This document shows, one piece after another, positions 12,283 to 24,213 of a stretch of 64,000 nt of DNA; position 1 is the stretch's first letter, and each line of letters begins with the position of its first letter. The notes beneath the pieces are model-generated. The model did not search any database. It was not told where the DNA came from and saw only the letters and a list, made by a program, of their open reading frames with translations. Source of the DNA: Varanus komodoensis (Eukaryota > Chordata > Lepidosauria > Squamata > Varanidae); NCBI RefSeq assembly GCF_004798865.1, contig NW_025336347.1:19405430-19469429 (forward strand), in the 5' to 3' direction. Both the position numbers and the translations under genes were made by a program.

Positions 12283-12463
12283 GTGTTTCTTCCACTTTAC
12301 TCACACCTTTTCTTCAAGGAACTCAGAATGATCAGTAGTCCCATCAGGCTAGGTTATGAATGCTGGTTGGTGCCAGGGGACCTACCGAGCTTTGTAGCTG
12401 AGTGGGGATTTGAATCTGGAGCTGCCTGCTCATAGACCGACACTCTAACCACTGGCTTTCATG
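12283..12463 (-). mobile_element. Sauria-type SINE, degraded
   Basis: The reverse complement carries the tRNA-like head (from ctctaaccactggc) and the body with tagctgagtggggatttgaa. The tail is poorly preserved. Confidence 0.7.
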
Positions 12464-13378
12464 TGGAGGTTGTCAGAGGTGGGGCTGGGTACTGAAAGAA
12501 ACTGGGGCTCAGGCCCACAGGACAGGACAGGACAGAAAAGGGGGAAAAAGGAAAGGAAAAAATGCATTTGTTAACTTCCAGATGCTCCAAATTGTGCAAA
12601 GGACCAGGTCTCCTAAGGACACCTCTGTTTGTAAAATGGGATGCATGAATAAGGCAAAGGAAGGCGTTTGAGTTCAGAAAAGAAACCAGGAAGAGAGATT
12701 AGTGTGGGGGGCCGGCGGGGGGGGGGGAATGAAGTGCACCTGAGCAAAATGCAGCCACCTTGGGGTAATCAAATGCCACAGAGGTCATTCAGGCTTCTAT
12801 ACCTTTATTTCAGCAAATAGCCATGGACCACTGGGTGGGTGCGGGGGAGTGGGGGGACTCCCGGAGATTCAGGGCTCCAAATGAAAGATCTGAGGCGACA
12901 GTCCTAGCAAGCAGCCTCCTAACTTCACCTCTGGAGGTTGCCATAGTTGCCGGTTTGTCAGCTGAGCCATGCCTTTTCTGCCCTCTGGATTGCCATCCTT
13001 TCTTGAGGCAGGGCCATTTTACGCTCAGCCTCTGTAACTGTGCCTTTGACACTGGGCTGAGCGAGCGGAGCTTCTCAGGCACGGAGCTTAACAGCCAGGC
13101 TAACATGCTGCTTGGTACTGACCAGACTGCTGCCAAAGGCACAGCTACTGTCTTGAGTGCTTTCTCCTTGGGGACTTAGCATTTGCAATTTCCATGTTCT
13201 TTGCTTTGAGGAAAAGTAGGTCCTGTCATCTCTTACAGTTCCTTTAAGGATTTTAAGTGCATCCCACAGTGTGTTTTCTTAACTTTTCCATTTGCTTGTA
13301 GCAATATATTAGTTAATGGTCTGCTCTCTGAGTTCCGGGAGTCTTTTCCCTTCATTTGCATAAACACTTCCCAAGGGG

Positions 13379-13433
13379 TAAGTTCCACTGAAAATAGGGA
13401 CACTTACTTGTGAGTAAGCATGCATAGGATTGC
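13379..13433 (+). mobile_element. Foldback family B
   Basis: Contains gacacttacttgtgagtaag and catgcataggattgc. Family B arms are near aatcctatgcat and atgcataggatt. Confidence 0.65.
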
Positions 13434-13442
13434 TTTGTAGAA

Positions 13443-14726
13443 TTTATGCATGTTTGAAAGTGACTGCCCTTTTCATCAGTCCACAGAGAGACCCTTTTCC
13501 TATCTGTCTGAAATATCTCAGTTCTGATCTGTTTTCGGTTGTAGAATGCCTGAAAATGTCTCACTAACGGGATGCAAAACACAGATGTTTCAGGCAGCAG
13601 AAGAGCAGTTAGGTCTCCCATTGAAAGCAGTGGGAGACTGGCTGGAATGAATTGGAATCATGAAAATGACCTAATCATGAAAGTGACTGTGATTTTAACA
13701 AATTAATAATAAACGAATGAGGTTTCACTAAGGAAAATGAGTGGAATAATACAAAACCAAACCAAACCAAACCAAAAAGACACCATTTCTTGCTCAGCCC
13801 ATGAACGAGCTGCTGTTTTCATGACTGCACAGTGAAACATATTAAGTCGGGCTTTTGAAATGAGAAACAAAGCATAAGTCAGTGCCTAAGAAATCTCCAG
13901 GCCAGGACTAATGTAGTTGTATTTTACTGACCACATTTTAACCATCCTTTGCTCCAGGAACTTGCAATGCCACACTTGGACTAGGTGGAGAGATGGTGAT
14001 CTGTGTGTGTGCATATTTAATATCAGTCCTTTGTTGGTAATACTTCTGTGACAATAACAGGAAGGAAAGAAAAGCTGAACAGCGGCAATGAAGGAGGAAA
14101 GGAGAATGCTGCAGAGGCCCATGGCCAGACTGCTCTACCATGGTAGTAGAAGCCAGGCCGCTTCTCTGGAACGTCTTCCTGCCGCAAGGCTGCTGAAAGC
14201 AGAGAAGCCAGCTTGGAGTCTACAGTTGGGGACCCTAATCAGAGGCAATGCCGGCAGCACTTGCGACAGCCTGACATTCTTTTAGAGAATGTTCTGCATT
14301 TGTCCTCTGTGCCCTCGTGGCTCACTGATCGCTTATTTCTCATTTCTTCAGCCTCTCTCTGACACTCCGTTCTGTGTGTAACTTTAACACTGGCTGAGAA
14401 AGAAAAGGAAAAAAATTGTTGTTTTGTTCTGGTGCCTTCAGCAGCTCAAGACAAAATAATCATTCTCGAAAGTGTACACATTGACCCTTAACTGATTCCT
14501 TCATGTCCTGCTGACCCAGCTGATGCATTGAACTCCAGGAATCCTGCTTTCCTGCCTCTGCCTCTCCCTCCCCCTCTCCCTCTCTCCTTATGCTGAGCTG
14601 ATGGTCCATCGCTGATCATCCAGTCTTTGGTTGCCCTGTACTGGTTCCCTGTAGTTCGCCAGTGGGGGAGTCCTCGAACCCTCATTGGTCCCTGCATCTC
14701 ACCTGTCCTCCAAAGCATGATGTGGT
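13443..14726. other. Intronic stretch without recognised genes
   Basis: The stretch holds an AACCA-type short tandem run at 13752-13778 and otherwise single-copy-looking DNA. No exon was recognised. Confidence 0.45.
13752..13778 (+). repeat. (AACCA)n microsatellite
   Basis: About four units of aacca between aaaa stretches. Confidence 0.85.
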
Positions 14727-14840
14727 TCTCCCATCCTCCCATTTTATTCTCACAACAACCATTTGATACCGCACCTGGCCAAAGGTCACCTGGCACGCTC
14801 CATAGCAGCATGCAAGTTTGAACATGATTCTCCCAGTCCT
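14727..14840 (-). mobile_element. Sauria-type SINE fragment
   Basis: The text attctcacaacaaccatttg followed by ggccaaaggtcacctgg is the reverse-complemented SINE body. The head is absent. Confidence 0.6.
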
Positions 14841-14961
14841 AGCCCGAGGATGCATCTCTCGGCACCTGCTGGAGTCCCTCTCCCTCCTGATTTCTATTTG
14901 AGCATAAAATCCAGAAATTGCCCACTGAAGCTTGGGGACGCCTGCTCAACCCAGCCTTCCT

Positions 14962-15048
14962 TGAGCTGGAGCCCTCCGGATGTGCTGGTCTTTAGCTCCC
15001 ATCCTTCCCAGCCAGCTCACCTGGAGGACGTTCAGGTTGGGGCCGCTG
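14962..15048. mobile_element. Foldback family A, degraded
   Basis: Left arm gccctccggatgtgctgg with tagctcccatccttccc. Right arm ctggaggacgttcaggttgg. Confidence 0.6.
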
Positions 15049-15689
15049 TTCTGGCCACTGCAACATGCTGGCTCTAGAACTGCTGCACCCGGACAGGGCC
15101 CTCGGCCACCTCCTGTCACAGGGGGAACAGGCTTTTGCAGAGCTGCTGGGGCAGTGTGGTTGAAAATATGAGCCATGAGCCGGGAAATAAATTGTTTGCG
15201 CCCCAGTGATAAACTCTGTATCTCAGCGCTCCCGTGTGCCACGGGGATGATTCTGCAGTCCAGGATTGCCCTTACGTTTGGTGAGGCTCTGCTGCTGGGC
15301 AGGTGGAGGGCATGGAAAGGAGGTGGTGAGAACTTTACGCAGGCAGAGGACCTTGGTGGTGCCGGCATCCTCAGCAGGTCCGCAGCTGCCCAGGACTTCA
15401 GTGGCCAGGCAGGGACTTCAGCAGCAGTCATGGTGGCTATAACTGGGCCATAGAGGATGGGGTGGGTTTAGTGGTGGTGGCGGAGGTGGCAGGAAGGGCA
15501 GGGGAAACTCCTTGGGCAACACAATGCGCAGGTCACACTGGAATTTGGCATTAGCCCTGCTCCTAGGAGAAACAGCCAACATCTCTGCTTACAAAACAGG
15601 ACTTTGGATCCAGGATCTGCTTTCTGTGAGAGAAGGCCATCTGCCTGCACAAGTCTTTTCCACTTGATTTCTGCTTTTTTTCCCACCTG

Positions 15690-15691
<2 letters not shown>

Positions 15692-15735
<44 letters not shown>
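15692..15735 (+). repeat. (AC)22 microsatellite
   Basis: Uninterrupted dinucleotide run of 44 bp. Confidence 0.95.
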
Positions 15736-15738
<3 letters not shown>

Positions 15739-16610
15739 TCACAGGTCACTCCATTCACTAGGGTCTTAGGACTCTCTGTGTAACTTTTTCAGGGGGATGG
15801 AGAACTTGCCATGGAAAGGAGAGAGTGGAAAAGTCCACTTCCACCAGCATAGTTGATCTGCTTCACTCTGGATGCAACCAAAGGTGACTGTGGTGTCTTA
15901 TGTAGATATAAGTTCCAGTAAGTATGTATATCATTTAAAAGAACACCGTCAAAAACAGTAAGGAATAGAGAGGAAGGGACTGAATGTCTTGCACTGTGAA
16001 GGTGCTGAGGAGGTTGCCTTGCAGCGGGACAGAATATTTGTCCACTGAGTCCAGTATTTCCTACTCTGAACTCCAGGCAGAGAACAAAACAGTCCCTTCC
16101 ATCATCAGCTACCTGATCCTGATCCTTCCATCAGCATCGCCAGGTACCTTTTGTGTGAGAGTGAGGGGGTCTTGACCCACTGAGTCACAGCCCATACCCC
16201 GAAAGCTAGGATTGTGCAGTGTCCTTCTCTTTATTGCAGCCAAATCAGGAATGGGAGCGAAGGGCAAATGAAGGCTGTACAGTGAAGGGACCCTGTAGGG
16301 CAGTCTGGCTGCTCACACCCAAAGCTGTATCAGAATATGCATCTTGAGTCACACACCTGCCCAATCTGTATTAGAATGCAATTTTATGGATGTTTAGACA
16401 GAAAAAACATCCTACCAATTCCTACAGGGCTGGCTGGGGAATGTTGGGAACTGAGGGACATTTTTTTCTCTCTACCTACCTTTAGAGAGAGAAAAGGTAC
16501 CTTTCGAGACCTACAGTTTCCTGACTGTTCCCTATAGACTGCAATTTCATACATCGCTTTACCTGGAAATATGTTAACTGACTCCGCAACATTATTATTA
16601 TTAATTATTC

Positions 16611-16702
16611 CAACATTCTCCAACCCAGTGTCCTCCAGATGTGCTCCCATTATCCCCAGCCATTGACCACCTGGATAGCACTGGGATGGGGAAAGCTGGG
16701 TG
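16611..16702. mobile_element. Foldback family A, degraded
   Basis: Left arm caacccagtgtcctccagat. Right arm cactgggatggggaaagctg. Confidence 0.6.
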
Positions 16703-17880
16703 AGGACAACAGAACAAGTATCAGGTTTCCCTATATACCTAAGAAGTTTTACTTGGTCACAAGATCAACCTGAACGCCCCACACCTTCCTCTTGGTGAAA
16801 GAGAAGAGCATGAAATGGCTGCATCAGATGTCTTCCTTTTGCCAGTGGGCAGGAATGACCCTTATTCCCCAGACACACCAACATTTTCATTTACAATAAG
16901 ATCTAAACAGTAACCACAGCAGATGCTCTTTAAAAGATCTGCATTTTGCCACTTAATCTTGTATCTGTTTGGTGGCTTTCTTCTTTCACTACTGAACTCA
17001 TTTTCGCTTCCACTCCATGAAAGAACTCCCTATCAAGGGAGCCTGCAGCCTTGCTGGGAAAAAGGTGAGGGGTGGATGTGTGTGGGCGTGGTGGCTTGAG
17101 GAACGGGCACAAACTGTCGAAAAAGGACATTCTGCGGGAGAAAGTGACGTTTAGATTCCAGATGTTGCTGGGAGCGGAATTAACAGATGTGTCATTAAAA
17201 AGTCTAAATCCCCATGTGATGCATTTTAACCCCATAGTAATAGAGTGGGGATTAAAAGGCCAGTTGGGCAGCAGAGGAAGGGGGAGGACCAATCTCAGGG
17301 GAGGAGGAGACTCTGGAGGGACTTGGGGAGTGCCCTGGTGTGACCCTCCTTTAATCACAGCAGACTGGCTGAGGCCAGCCTGCCACTGAATGCAGGATTC
17401 TGCCAGCGTTAACAGGGCATGCTTATCAATGGCCGGGCTGGCTCTTGAGCGTTGGCACTCCCGTTCTGCACAACTGTTCTCGCTGTCTATGGAAAGTGAC
17501 CTCAGGAGGAGGTCAAACAGGGAGGAAAGCTGTGGCAGGCTGGGCAGGGACTGGGGGACCGTGAGGCTGGATTCCCAAGCTGCTCCATCACCAGCCCCCA
17601 CCCACAGCAAGGCAAGGCACAGCAGGCCTGCCCAGCGAAAAACACCCCCAGTTGTTCCATCCGTCCACTTACCTGCAAGACCGCAGAGAAGGTGGAGGAC
17701 CCCAGTCACAGAACACAAGGTCTAAAGCGCGCCTGACCTTTAAGGTTCCAGCTCTAAGGAACTGTAATTTAAAAGACAGTAGGAATGTCCCATAAGGGGG
17801 AATTGCTTGGGAGGGCAAAGCTAACGGTCCCAAACATAAGAAAAATGGTTGGTGGAAAGCTACAGAGACCATTTTTATTC
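16701..17880. other. Repeat-poor intronic stretch
   Basis: Single-copy-looking DNA without SINE or LINE matches. The part at 17100-17260 mixes AT-rich motif-like sequence (a gene-poor, possibly conserved block) with more GC-rich flanks. It contains the 262-codon non-ATG frame described separately. Confidence 0.4.
16930..17718 (-). other. Longest open frame in the window, probably not coding
   Basis: There are 262 codons without a stop on the - strand, but the frame opens at a TTG, not an ATG. It contains a perfect donor-like site (CAG/gtaagt) near its start, has no recognised motif, and overlaps two + strand frames over 100 codons long. The region is fairly GC-rich, which lowers stop frequency. 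It is noted as the main non-repetitive ORF of the intron, without a function. Confidence 0.15.
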
Positions 17881-17881
17881 T

Positions 17882-17910
17882 GTCTATCTATCCATCCATC
17901 CATCCATTCA
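17882..17910 (+). repeat. (CTAT/CATC)n microsatellite
   Basis: Short tetranucleotide run at the 3' end of a - strand LINE tail. Confidence 0.8.
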
Positions 17911-17985
17911 ATTCATTTTTATACAGCTCTCTGGGTGGTTAACAACAGTTAAATACACACAAACAGGAAAAATTAGCACCAATTT
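17890..17985 (-). mobile_element. LINE 3' tail fragment
   Basis: Reverse complement of the tail type with acagctctctgggtggttaa. It is headed by a CATC/CTAT microsatellite at its 3' end. Confidence 0.55.
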
Positions 17986-18037
17986 ATTATTTCTTTCAAT
18001 TCAGAGATGTATTCAAAAGGCCCTTTATGTGTTAAAA

Positions 18038-18230
18038 GCGAACCGGAGATCTGGGTTCTAGACCCCACTAAGCCATGGAGCTCACTGACTAAATTTGGGC
18101 CAGTCACAGATACTCAGCCCAACCTACCTCACAGGGTTGTTGTGAGGATGAGAGGAGGAGAAGAATCATGTAAGCCGCCTTGAATTTCTTGAAAGGAAAA
18201 AAAGGCAAGATATACACACAATAAATAATG
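18038..18230 (+). mobile_element. Sauria-type SINE, 5' truncated
   Basis: It starts inside the tRNA-like part (gagatctgggttctagaccc) and runs through catggagctcactgac and ctcacagggttgttgtgagg. The tail is ggcaagatatacacacaataa. Confidence 0.85.
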
Positions 18231-20220
18231 CGGCTTTTTTGAGGACTCACAATAAAGAGCCACTGACTTTTATGGGCCCCGCTTCCTGGTCAAAGCAATC
18301 CCAGGCCGCAGCATGCAAACCCTTGTTCCCCACTGCTGTGCCGTATCTGCGGGAGCTGGGCATGTCGCTGGGTTGTGCGGCTCTGCTTCGCTCTCCCGGG
18401 ATGCCAGGGGGCTGCCTGGAGTGCCAGACGCCTCCGTGCCATCCCCGCAGCGCTCCCCTGCCAGTTCTGTGCAGCTGCTTCCCAGCTCTGGCATCCTGCT
18501 GCGATTCTCTCAGCAGACACAGGAAGGCTCTGGAGAGGCTCCAAATTAGCAAAGTGCACCTTCCGCCATGGGGACTGGCATCTCATCACAAAGAACCTCC
18601 CCGTTTTAATTTGCTGAAATCCGGCTCCCATTGTTTGTGCCTGACTCATAAAAAGCACGATCCCCTCCTAATAATTTATTTTGCCAGGCAAGATAAGAAA
18701 AACCCGAGGGATGGGTGGGAGAGAGAGGGATGCACATCTCTCTCATTTGCCAAGAGGACTGAAGAAGGAGCAGGGAGCCCGAGGGAGGAAGCCAAGGGAG
18801 AGCCCTTCCTGCACTAAAGACGCGTTGAGAGATTCCCAAGAAGCAGCAGCCCACCGAGACTGACATGGCACAAGCTGCTCTTCCCCGCCCCAAATCCTGC
18901 TTCCTCCTTCCTCAGCGCTTTCCTGGAACAAGCGCAGCAGCAGCAGCAGCTTTTCAGCCTCCGTTTGCTGCTGGGCCAGGCTGGTGTGCGGGCCTGTGGA
19001 GGGAGCCAAGCCTCCCTTGTGGTCCTAGCACACTTGTTTTCTATACAGCCACTGGAGTTAAAGGAAGTGGCACATGGTGCTCAGAGACGGGAAGGAGGCT
19101 GGGCAACTGGGCTCGGGCCTGGCGTGGTCTATTCATCTCTTTTTCCTAGCCCAACCCTCCTAGCAGCACCAGGTGGGTGGCTCGAGCTTGCTTTTAATTC
19201 CCCGCAATCCACAGACTAGTGGGGCATTGCAGGAAACTTAAAAGGTGAAGAGATGTAGCCTCACATTGCTGTGTGAAGCAGATAAGCCAAGGTCTACAGA
19301 CAGAGAGGGCGCCCAGCAGAGGAGTCTTTGCCCCTGAAGCTCAAAGCCAGCAAAGCGGGGAAAGGACTTTGAGGCTAGGAACTCGCACGTGCTTCTGTCG
19401 TTCTGCTTGATAAATCAACAGAAACAAAACTGTGTGAAGGCAGCAGGGTGCTGTCCTGGCCCCACCAGTAGGCAGAGTGAAGCAGCTACGTCAGGCGGCA
19501 GATGCCGGAGGATGGCAGCACAAGCTTTGCCGCTGTTCCCCGAGCTCCTGGCTGTTCCCTCACACAGGCTCTCCTGGGCCCCCAAGCTATCTTGCTACTT
19601 TAGATGTGGTTGAATAAACTATTCCAGTGCTGGTACTGAAGTAAGATCCAGCTGCCAGTCCAATCAGATTCTGTGCAAAAAAGCAAAGAGCAACGAGACA
19701 CCGTCTTGTTCTTCACCTTAGGCAGCAGAAGGTCTTGAGCTGGGAATGTCTGCAGGGTAGTTCTGGTAAAAGCAGCAGCTGCTTAATACCTGACCCTTGA
19801 AAGCCAAACCCTTGAAAGCTATTTTCTTGCTACACAGGAGAGCTAATTGCAAGTGCCAACTGACTTACTATGAGGCCTTTCCAATAATAGGGAACCGCCT
19901 ATTAACACCCCCGAGGCTTTGTTTCCAGGGTGGTCCAGTTTTAACTTTTATTTCACTCTGCCTTTCCTCAATATTGGAAGTCCTGATGAAACCTTGGCCA
20001 CAGAAATACCTGGAAGACTTACCTTCACATCTCACGCCGGGAAGTGATGCTCCCGTGCCTGGTGTCTTGAACGGCAGCTTGATCTGCAGCGATCAGCGAG
20101 TGGTGTGGGGAGAACCCGTCGTGCAAAGGGCTCTCTTGGCAATGACTGCGCCATTGGGCTGCTAGCACAAGGCGTCAGCACAGCGCAGGCCGTCCCCATC
20201 CCCGTCTCCCGTCCCCCCCA
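18231..20220. other. GC-richer intronic stretch without repeats
   Basis: Two kilobases with no recognised SINE or LINE. Several overlapping ORFs occur because of GC content, and a short GCA run lies at 18934-18950. The part at 18590-18720 has motif-like text (tgactcat, cattgtttgtg). No exon was recognised. Confidence 0.4.
18934..18950 (+). repeat. (GCA)n short run
   Basis: Five to six GCA units in a GC-rich part of the intron. Confidence 0.85.
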
Positions 20221-20350
20221 GCTACTTTGGCTCAGTGGCAGAGCACAGGGCTTGCATGCAGAGGACCCAGCTTGAATTTCTGGCATCTCCACAAGTCTCC
20301 ACAAGGGCTGGGAAAGTCCCTCTTGTCAGGAAACCTGCAGAACTCCTGCC
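20221..20350 (+). mobile_element. Second tRNA-derived SINE family, 3' truncated
   Basis: Box A-like tggctcagtggcagagca at 20228-20245 is followed by ggcttgcatgcagaggaccc and box B-like cagcttgaatttctggcatc. Then gaaacctgcagaactcctgcc. This is the clearest tRNA-like head of this family here. Confidence 0.75.
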
Positions 20351-20717
20351 ATGCTCTTCCCTGGAGCAAGGTCCCCCTCAAGCCAACATTGCCACCTTTT
20401 TGAAGCCAGGTTAAGACTTTCCTCTGAACTGGGTTTTGTAATGTTGGTTTGCGGGGCCAACCAGCCCCATCCTTAGACAGAACAAAGGGTTGGAGGAGAG
20501 TGCTGAGAGCCACCGGCCTGGCCTGTGCTCACTCAGCAGGGCAGCTGCCTTCAGGTTCTTACTACCAAGGTCAAAACATTATTCAGCTTCCGGTCCAGTT
20601 GGCTTTTGTTCATGAAGTGGGAAGGGTGGCATCTTCACCACAGGCAGCAACTGGTTTATTGTCATTGTTTTGTCGTCTTTGATTTTTTGGACAGTTTTGA
20701 ATTTTTGTATGCCCAAA

Positions 20718-20960
20718 GTGGGTTCGGACAGCATGATAACCCATTCAGGAGTTGAGCATTGGTCCAGCGTGGGCTGCCATTAAACTGTGGATTGTTCTTG
20801 AACAGAGGTGATCATGTCTGAACTCAGCTGTGCTAACAAGCCATGGCTTGTTAACTATAAACAAACCATAGTCTGTTGTATTTGTTATCTCTACTGGGTT
20901 CAGACAACACAGTAATAACCCACCATCAACCTACAGGTGGTTTATTGTGTTGGCTGAACC
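20718..20960. mobile_element. Foldback family C with a compact hairpin
   Basis: An outer arm tgggttcggacagcatgata lies at the left. At the right is a tight hairpin, 20896-20923 (gggttcagacaacacagtaa...) pairing with 20936-20960 (ggtttattgtgttggctgaa). Confidence 0.6.
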
Positions 20961-21047
20961 AGCCACTACGTGACCAAGAGTTTGGGCTATTGGGTGGTAT
21001 AGAAATATAATAAATGAAGGGAAATGAGAGCTGCAGCCTGACTGTAA

Positions 21048-21160
21048 AGACCAGGGGTGGGAACCTCTGCAAGCCTGAGGGCCAAATTTACATTTGGAGA
21101 AGCTCTTTGGGCCACATTTGGAGCAAAGGCAGAAGGAGTGAGATCAAAATACTAAAAACA
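21048..21160 (-). mobile_element. Repeat family D
   Basis: The text caggggtgggaacctctgca then agcctgagggccaaattt is the reverse complement of the family D end. Confidence 0.6.
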
Positions 21161-21334
21161 CAAGTGTCTTTTAGCTTAATGTTCTTCTTGCCAATAAACA
21201 AAACTAAATGCAGAGAACTTTCACATGTTTAGAATAGAAAAATATCTGCAAAACCTGGAAAATCACTGAACAGTCTGTGAAAGGGAGCCTGGGGGAAGAA
21301 GTGACCCGGCCATCTGGGGAATGCTGGAGGACTG

Positions 21335-21434
21335 GACTGAGGCCCAGAGAGCTTCGTGGCTGAGTAGGGAACAGACCCACGCTCTCCTGGGTTCGGTTCT
21401 GGGTCCAGCATTCTAACTGCTGCCCCACACTGGA
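21335..21434 (-). mobile_element. Sauria-type SINE, head half
   Basis: The reverse complement begins ccagtgtggggcagcagtta, then gaatgctgga, ending in the cagccacgaagctctctggg segment. Confidence 0.7.
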
Positions 21435-21499
21435 ACCTCAAGTTTATATTTATTGCCATGAATCTGTCCAGAGATTTAAGTCTTCCCTTTTTGGGATTC

Positions 21500-21810
21500 C
21501 CCTGCTGACTGAGGTTAGGTGGGCAGTAACAAGATAGGGCTTTTGCAGTGGTAGCACCTTGTGCTTGGAAGGTTCCCCTGAAAGAGTCGCACCTGTGGCT
21601 GAGCATCAGGTCAAGAACTGATCATTTGCGCATTCCTTTTAGCTGATGCTGCCATAATAATGTTTTGTTGTTTCATCTCAGCTCATTGGCTGCATTTCTT
21701 TGTTGTTATAACTGCTAATCTCTGTTGTTCTGCCATTTTAATCATCCCTTCTATTTCTGATGTTCAGCCTATGAGTGCCTTTGCTTACATAGCCAAAATG
21801 GCTTAGTGAT
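21500..21810 (+). mobile_element. L2-like LINE 3' end
   Basis: The text gggcttttgcagtggtagca then ccttgtgcttggaaggttcc is the C-terminal ORF segment. It is followed by a T-rich 3' UTR. Confidence 0.55.
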
Positions 21811-22199
21811 TCCTAAGGTTTGCAAAAGTGCAAACCTTCCTTAGGGAAATCAAACCTAACTGGGGAGATCCAAAGGGCAGCCCAGTGAGGACTCAGTGGA
21901 CATGCAATGCTGATGGTTTGGTGAAGGTGGAGGAGAGTGAGCAGAATCCGAAACAGAAGGACTGCACACTGCATCATTTCCTTGCAGATCCTACTTGCAT
22001 TTTACTGTTGAAGAACAGCCATTTTAAATTGTTTAATTGTTGAAGTTTTTCGATTGCTAGCCACTTGGCATATCCTTGGATTTAAATGTATCTATAAATA
22101 TGTACTTTTAACAGTGTAGTAAAACAAAAACAAAAAATGTGTTGCATACTTAATTTTAAAACCCCCACACCAGTTGTTGGAAGTCTAGCATAAATGTTT

Positions 22200-22321
22200 C
22201 ACACTTGATTTCCCTAACCCCACAATCCCCAGATGTTTTGGACTACAACTGCCATTGGCCATGCTATTTTGGGGTGTGTTGTAATCCAGCACATCTGGAG
22301 GGCCTTAGTTTGGGAAGGCTT
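22200..22321. mobile_element. Foldback family A, both arms
   Basis: Left arm ccagatgttttggactacaa. Right arm gttgtaatccagcacatctg, then gggccttagtttgggaaggc. Confidence 0.8.
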
Positions 22322-23303
22322 CACACAGACTCCAGATAAAGAAAAAGCACAGTTAAATTCCCCAATCTAGTGCTGGGCAATAGCTCCAACTCAAAGGTCA
22401 CAAGAGATGAAAACTAGCTTTTGAGCTAGAAAAGGCGCTGTTGACTTTCAGTGGGAAGATTTTCCAGTGCTTGCTGCAACCTCTGGAAGTGACCAGGTGC
22501 AGATGATCAAGAGGCAGTTGTGATCGTGGCTCACCAAATCAGCCCCAAGAGTTCCAGCTGAGGCTGTAGCAGGGAGGCATCAAAGACCCCTAAAAGGGAT
22601 TGGGGTTGCAGGGTAAACCGATGACCTGCTGGGGTTCAGCTGCTTTTGCCAGTCCTTTCTTCTCTCTGAATGAGAAACTGAACACCTCAAATTTGCCTTC
22701 TTGCCTCAGCACAAGGTCAGATTATGCTGGAAAGGAAACACCTGTCTGTATCTTCTCTTTTATGGAAAGTAATAAGATTATTACACTGAGATTCAGGAGG
22801 GAGCAGAGAAACCACACAGAACTCCAGCCAAATGGAAAGGCAGATTGGAACAGGCAGAGGAAAGTCAGGTAGTGTGGGATACAGATTAATACTGCAGGCG
22901 CAAGAGAGATCAGGCCCCTTGCCCAGTTCCATAATCCTTAATCCTTCCTCTGTGCTGGTCTTCAGTGGTGTAGCAGAGCCAGAGCTCATAGGGTCGATGT
23001 CCTGGGACTTCTGGATTAGGCTTGGATGATGATGTCATGTGTCCCTTGGGCTTCTCTCTTCCTCCCAAACTTAGCTGGAATCTTCAAAGTAACTGAGAAG
23101 GAGAGGAAGAATGTGGATGGATTTTCCCGACAGCAGTGCATTCTCATAAGTTAGCCCTGTTGTAATAGGTGGCATTTTGGGGTTGCCTGGCCTTGAATGG
23201 GCAATTGAGACTCGTTAACTGCGTACAGGTGATGCACCATTTAACCCAAGCTTTACAAGACCTATGGTTTGTTCTAGGGTTATGTGAGGGCTCTTTGATC
23301 ATA

Positions 23304-23390
23304 GAGTTCAGACAACACAACAACCATTGAGTGGGGGTTGGATATGCGAAATGATGGTTGTATGCACTGCAGCCTTGCCATGAGTTGAAC
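23304..23390. mobile_element. Foldback family C, short copy
   Basis: Left arm agttcagacaacacaacaac; right part aatgatggttgtatg and tgagttgaac. Confidence 0.5.
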
Positions 23391-23974
23391 TAACTCACTG
23401 GGGGCTCTTGTGTCCTACTGACTTTAGAAAAGAGCAGCTCCACCTGGAGATGAGAATTATTCAAGCCTGTTTGGTTGATAAGGGTCAACACAGCTGCCTG
23501 CAGTTTGGGATTCTGGGAAGCACCTGATGCCAAAACTGACACTCCACCACTTTTGGACTTCTGAGAACAGGAACCTTTATAAGACAGAGCAAACAATGGC
23601 CTCCCCAAACTCCCCATCGGGCAGAAAAGTGGGGGCATTATTCTGCTAGATGGTCATTGAGGAATGGGAAATTATTCTTGGGGGCAAAATTGCCTATTAA
23701 GAGTAGGGTCATTTCTTCTTGCCTACTTTTTGGGTGGGGGGGGGCGGTGGCTGCTTTTGTGCCATTTTGTGTCAGTGCCCCAGACTGAGTGTTGTTCTGT
23801 GGCTTTGTGAGGGAGAGATCGCAGAGAATACTTAGAAAACATTTGGGAAAATATTCCTTTTGGGTGAGCGGGTTGAAAAAGAGTTTCAGAAAATTTCTCA
23901 GGATGCTCCTGAGAAAAGATGCAAACTTGTATCTGTAGTGAGGCCTGGTGTGGCTTAGCAGGGTTTTCTAGCAC

Positions 23975-24213
23975 CCGAGCAGCAGTTTAGAGGGTGGGAC
24001 TGGGACTAGGGAGATCTGGTTCCAGCCCCTGCTCAGCTGTGCAGCCAGCTGGGTGGCTTTGGGCCAGTCACAGACTCTCAGCCCAACCTCCTCACAGGGC
24101 TGTTGTTCTGGGAATAAGACAAGACTGAAAGCAGCAAGGAGGGAATGATGCAAGCCATTTTGAGTGTGTAATAAGAAAAAAGCAGGATAAATACCGTATA
24201 TAAATAAATCCAT
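23975..24213 (+). mobile_element. Sauria-type SINE, near full length
   Basis: Box B-like gatctggttccagcccc is followed by gggtggctttgggccagtca, then ctcacagggctgttgt, and a tail gcaggataaataccgtatat. Confidence 0.8.

Noticed and set aside
16930-17718. A 262-codon - strand frame with a signal-peptide-like start as a new gene
   Set aside because: The first codon is TTG, not ATG. There is no family motif, the region is GC-rich, and similar-length frames overlap on the + strand. The longest chance ORF in 64 kb can approach this size.
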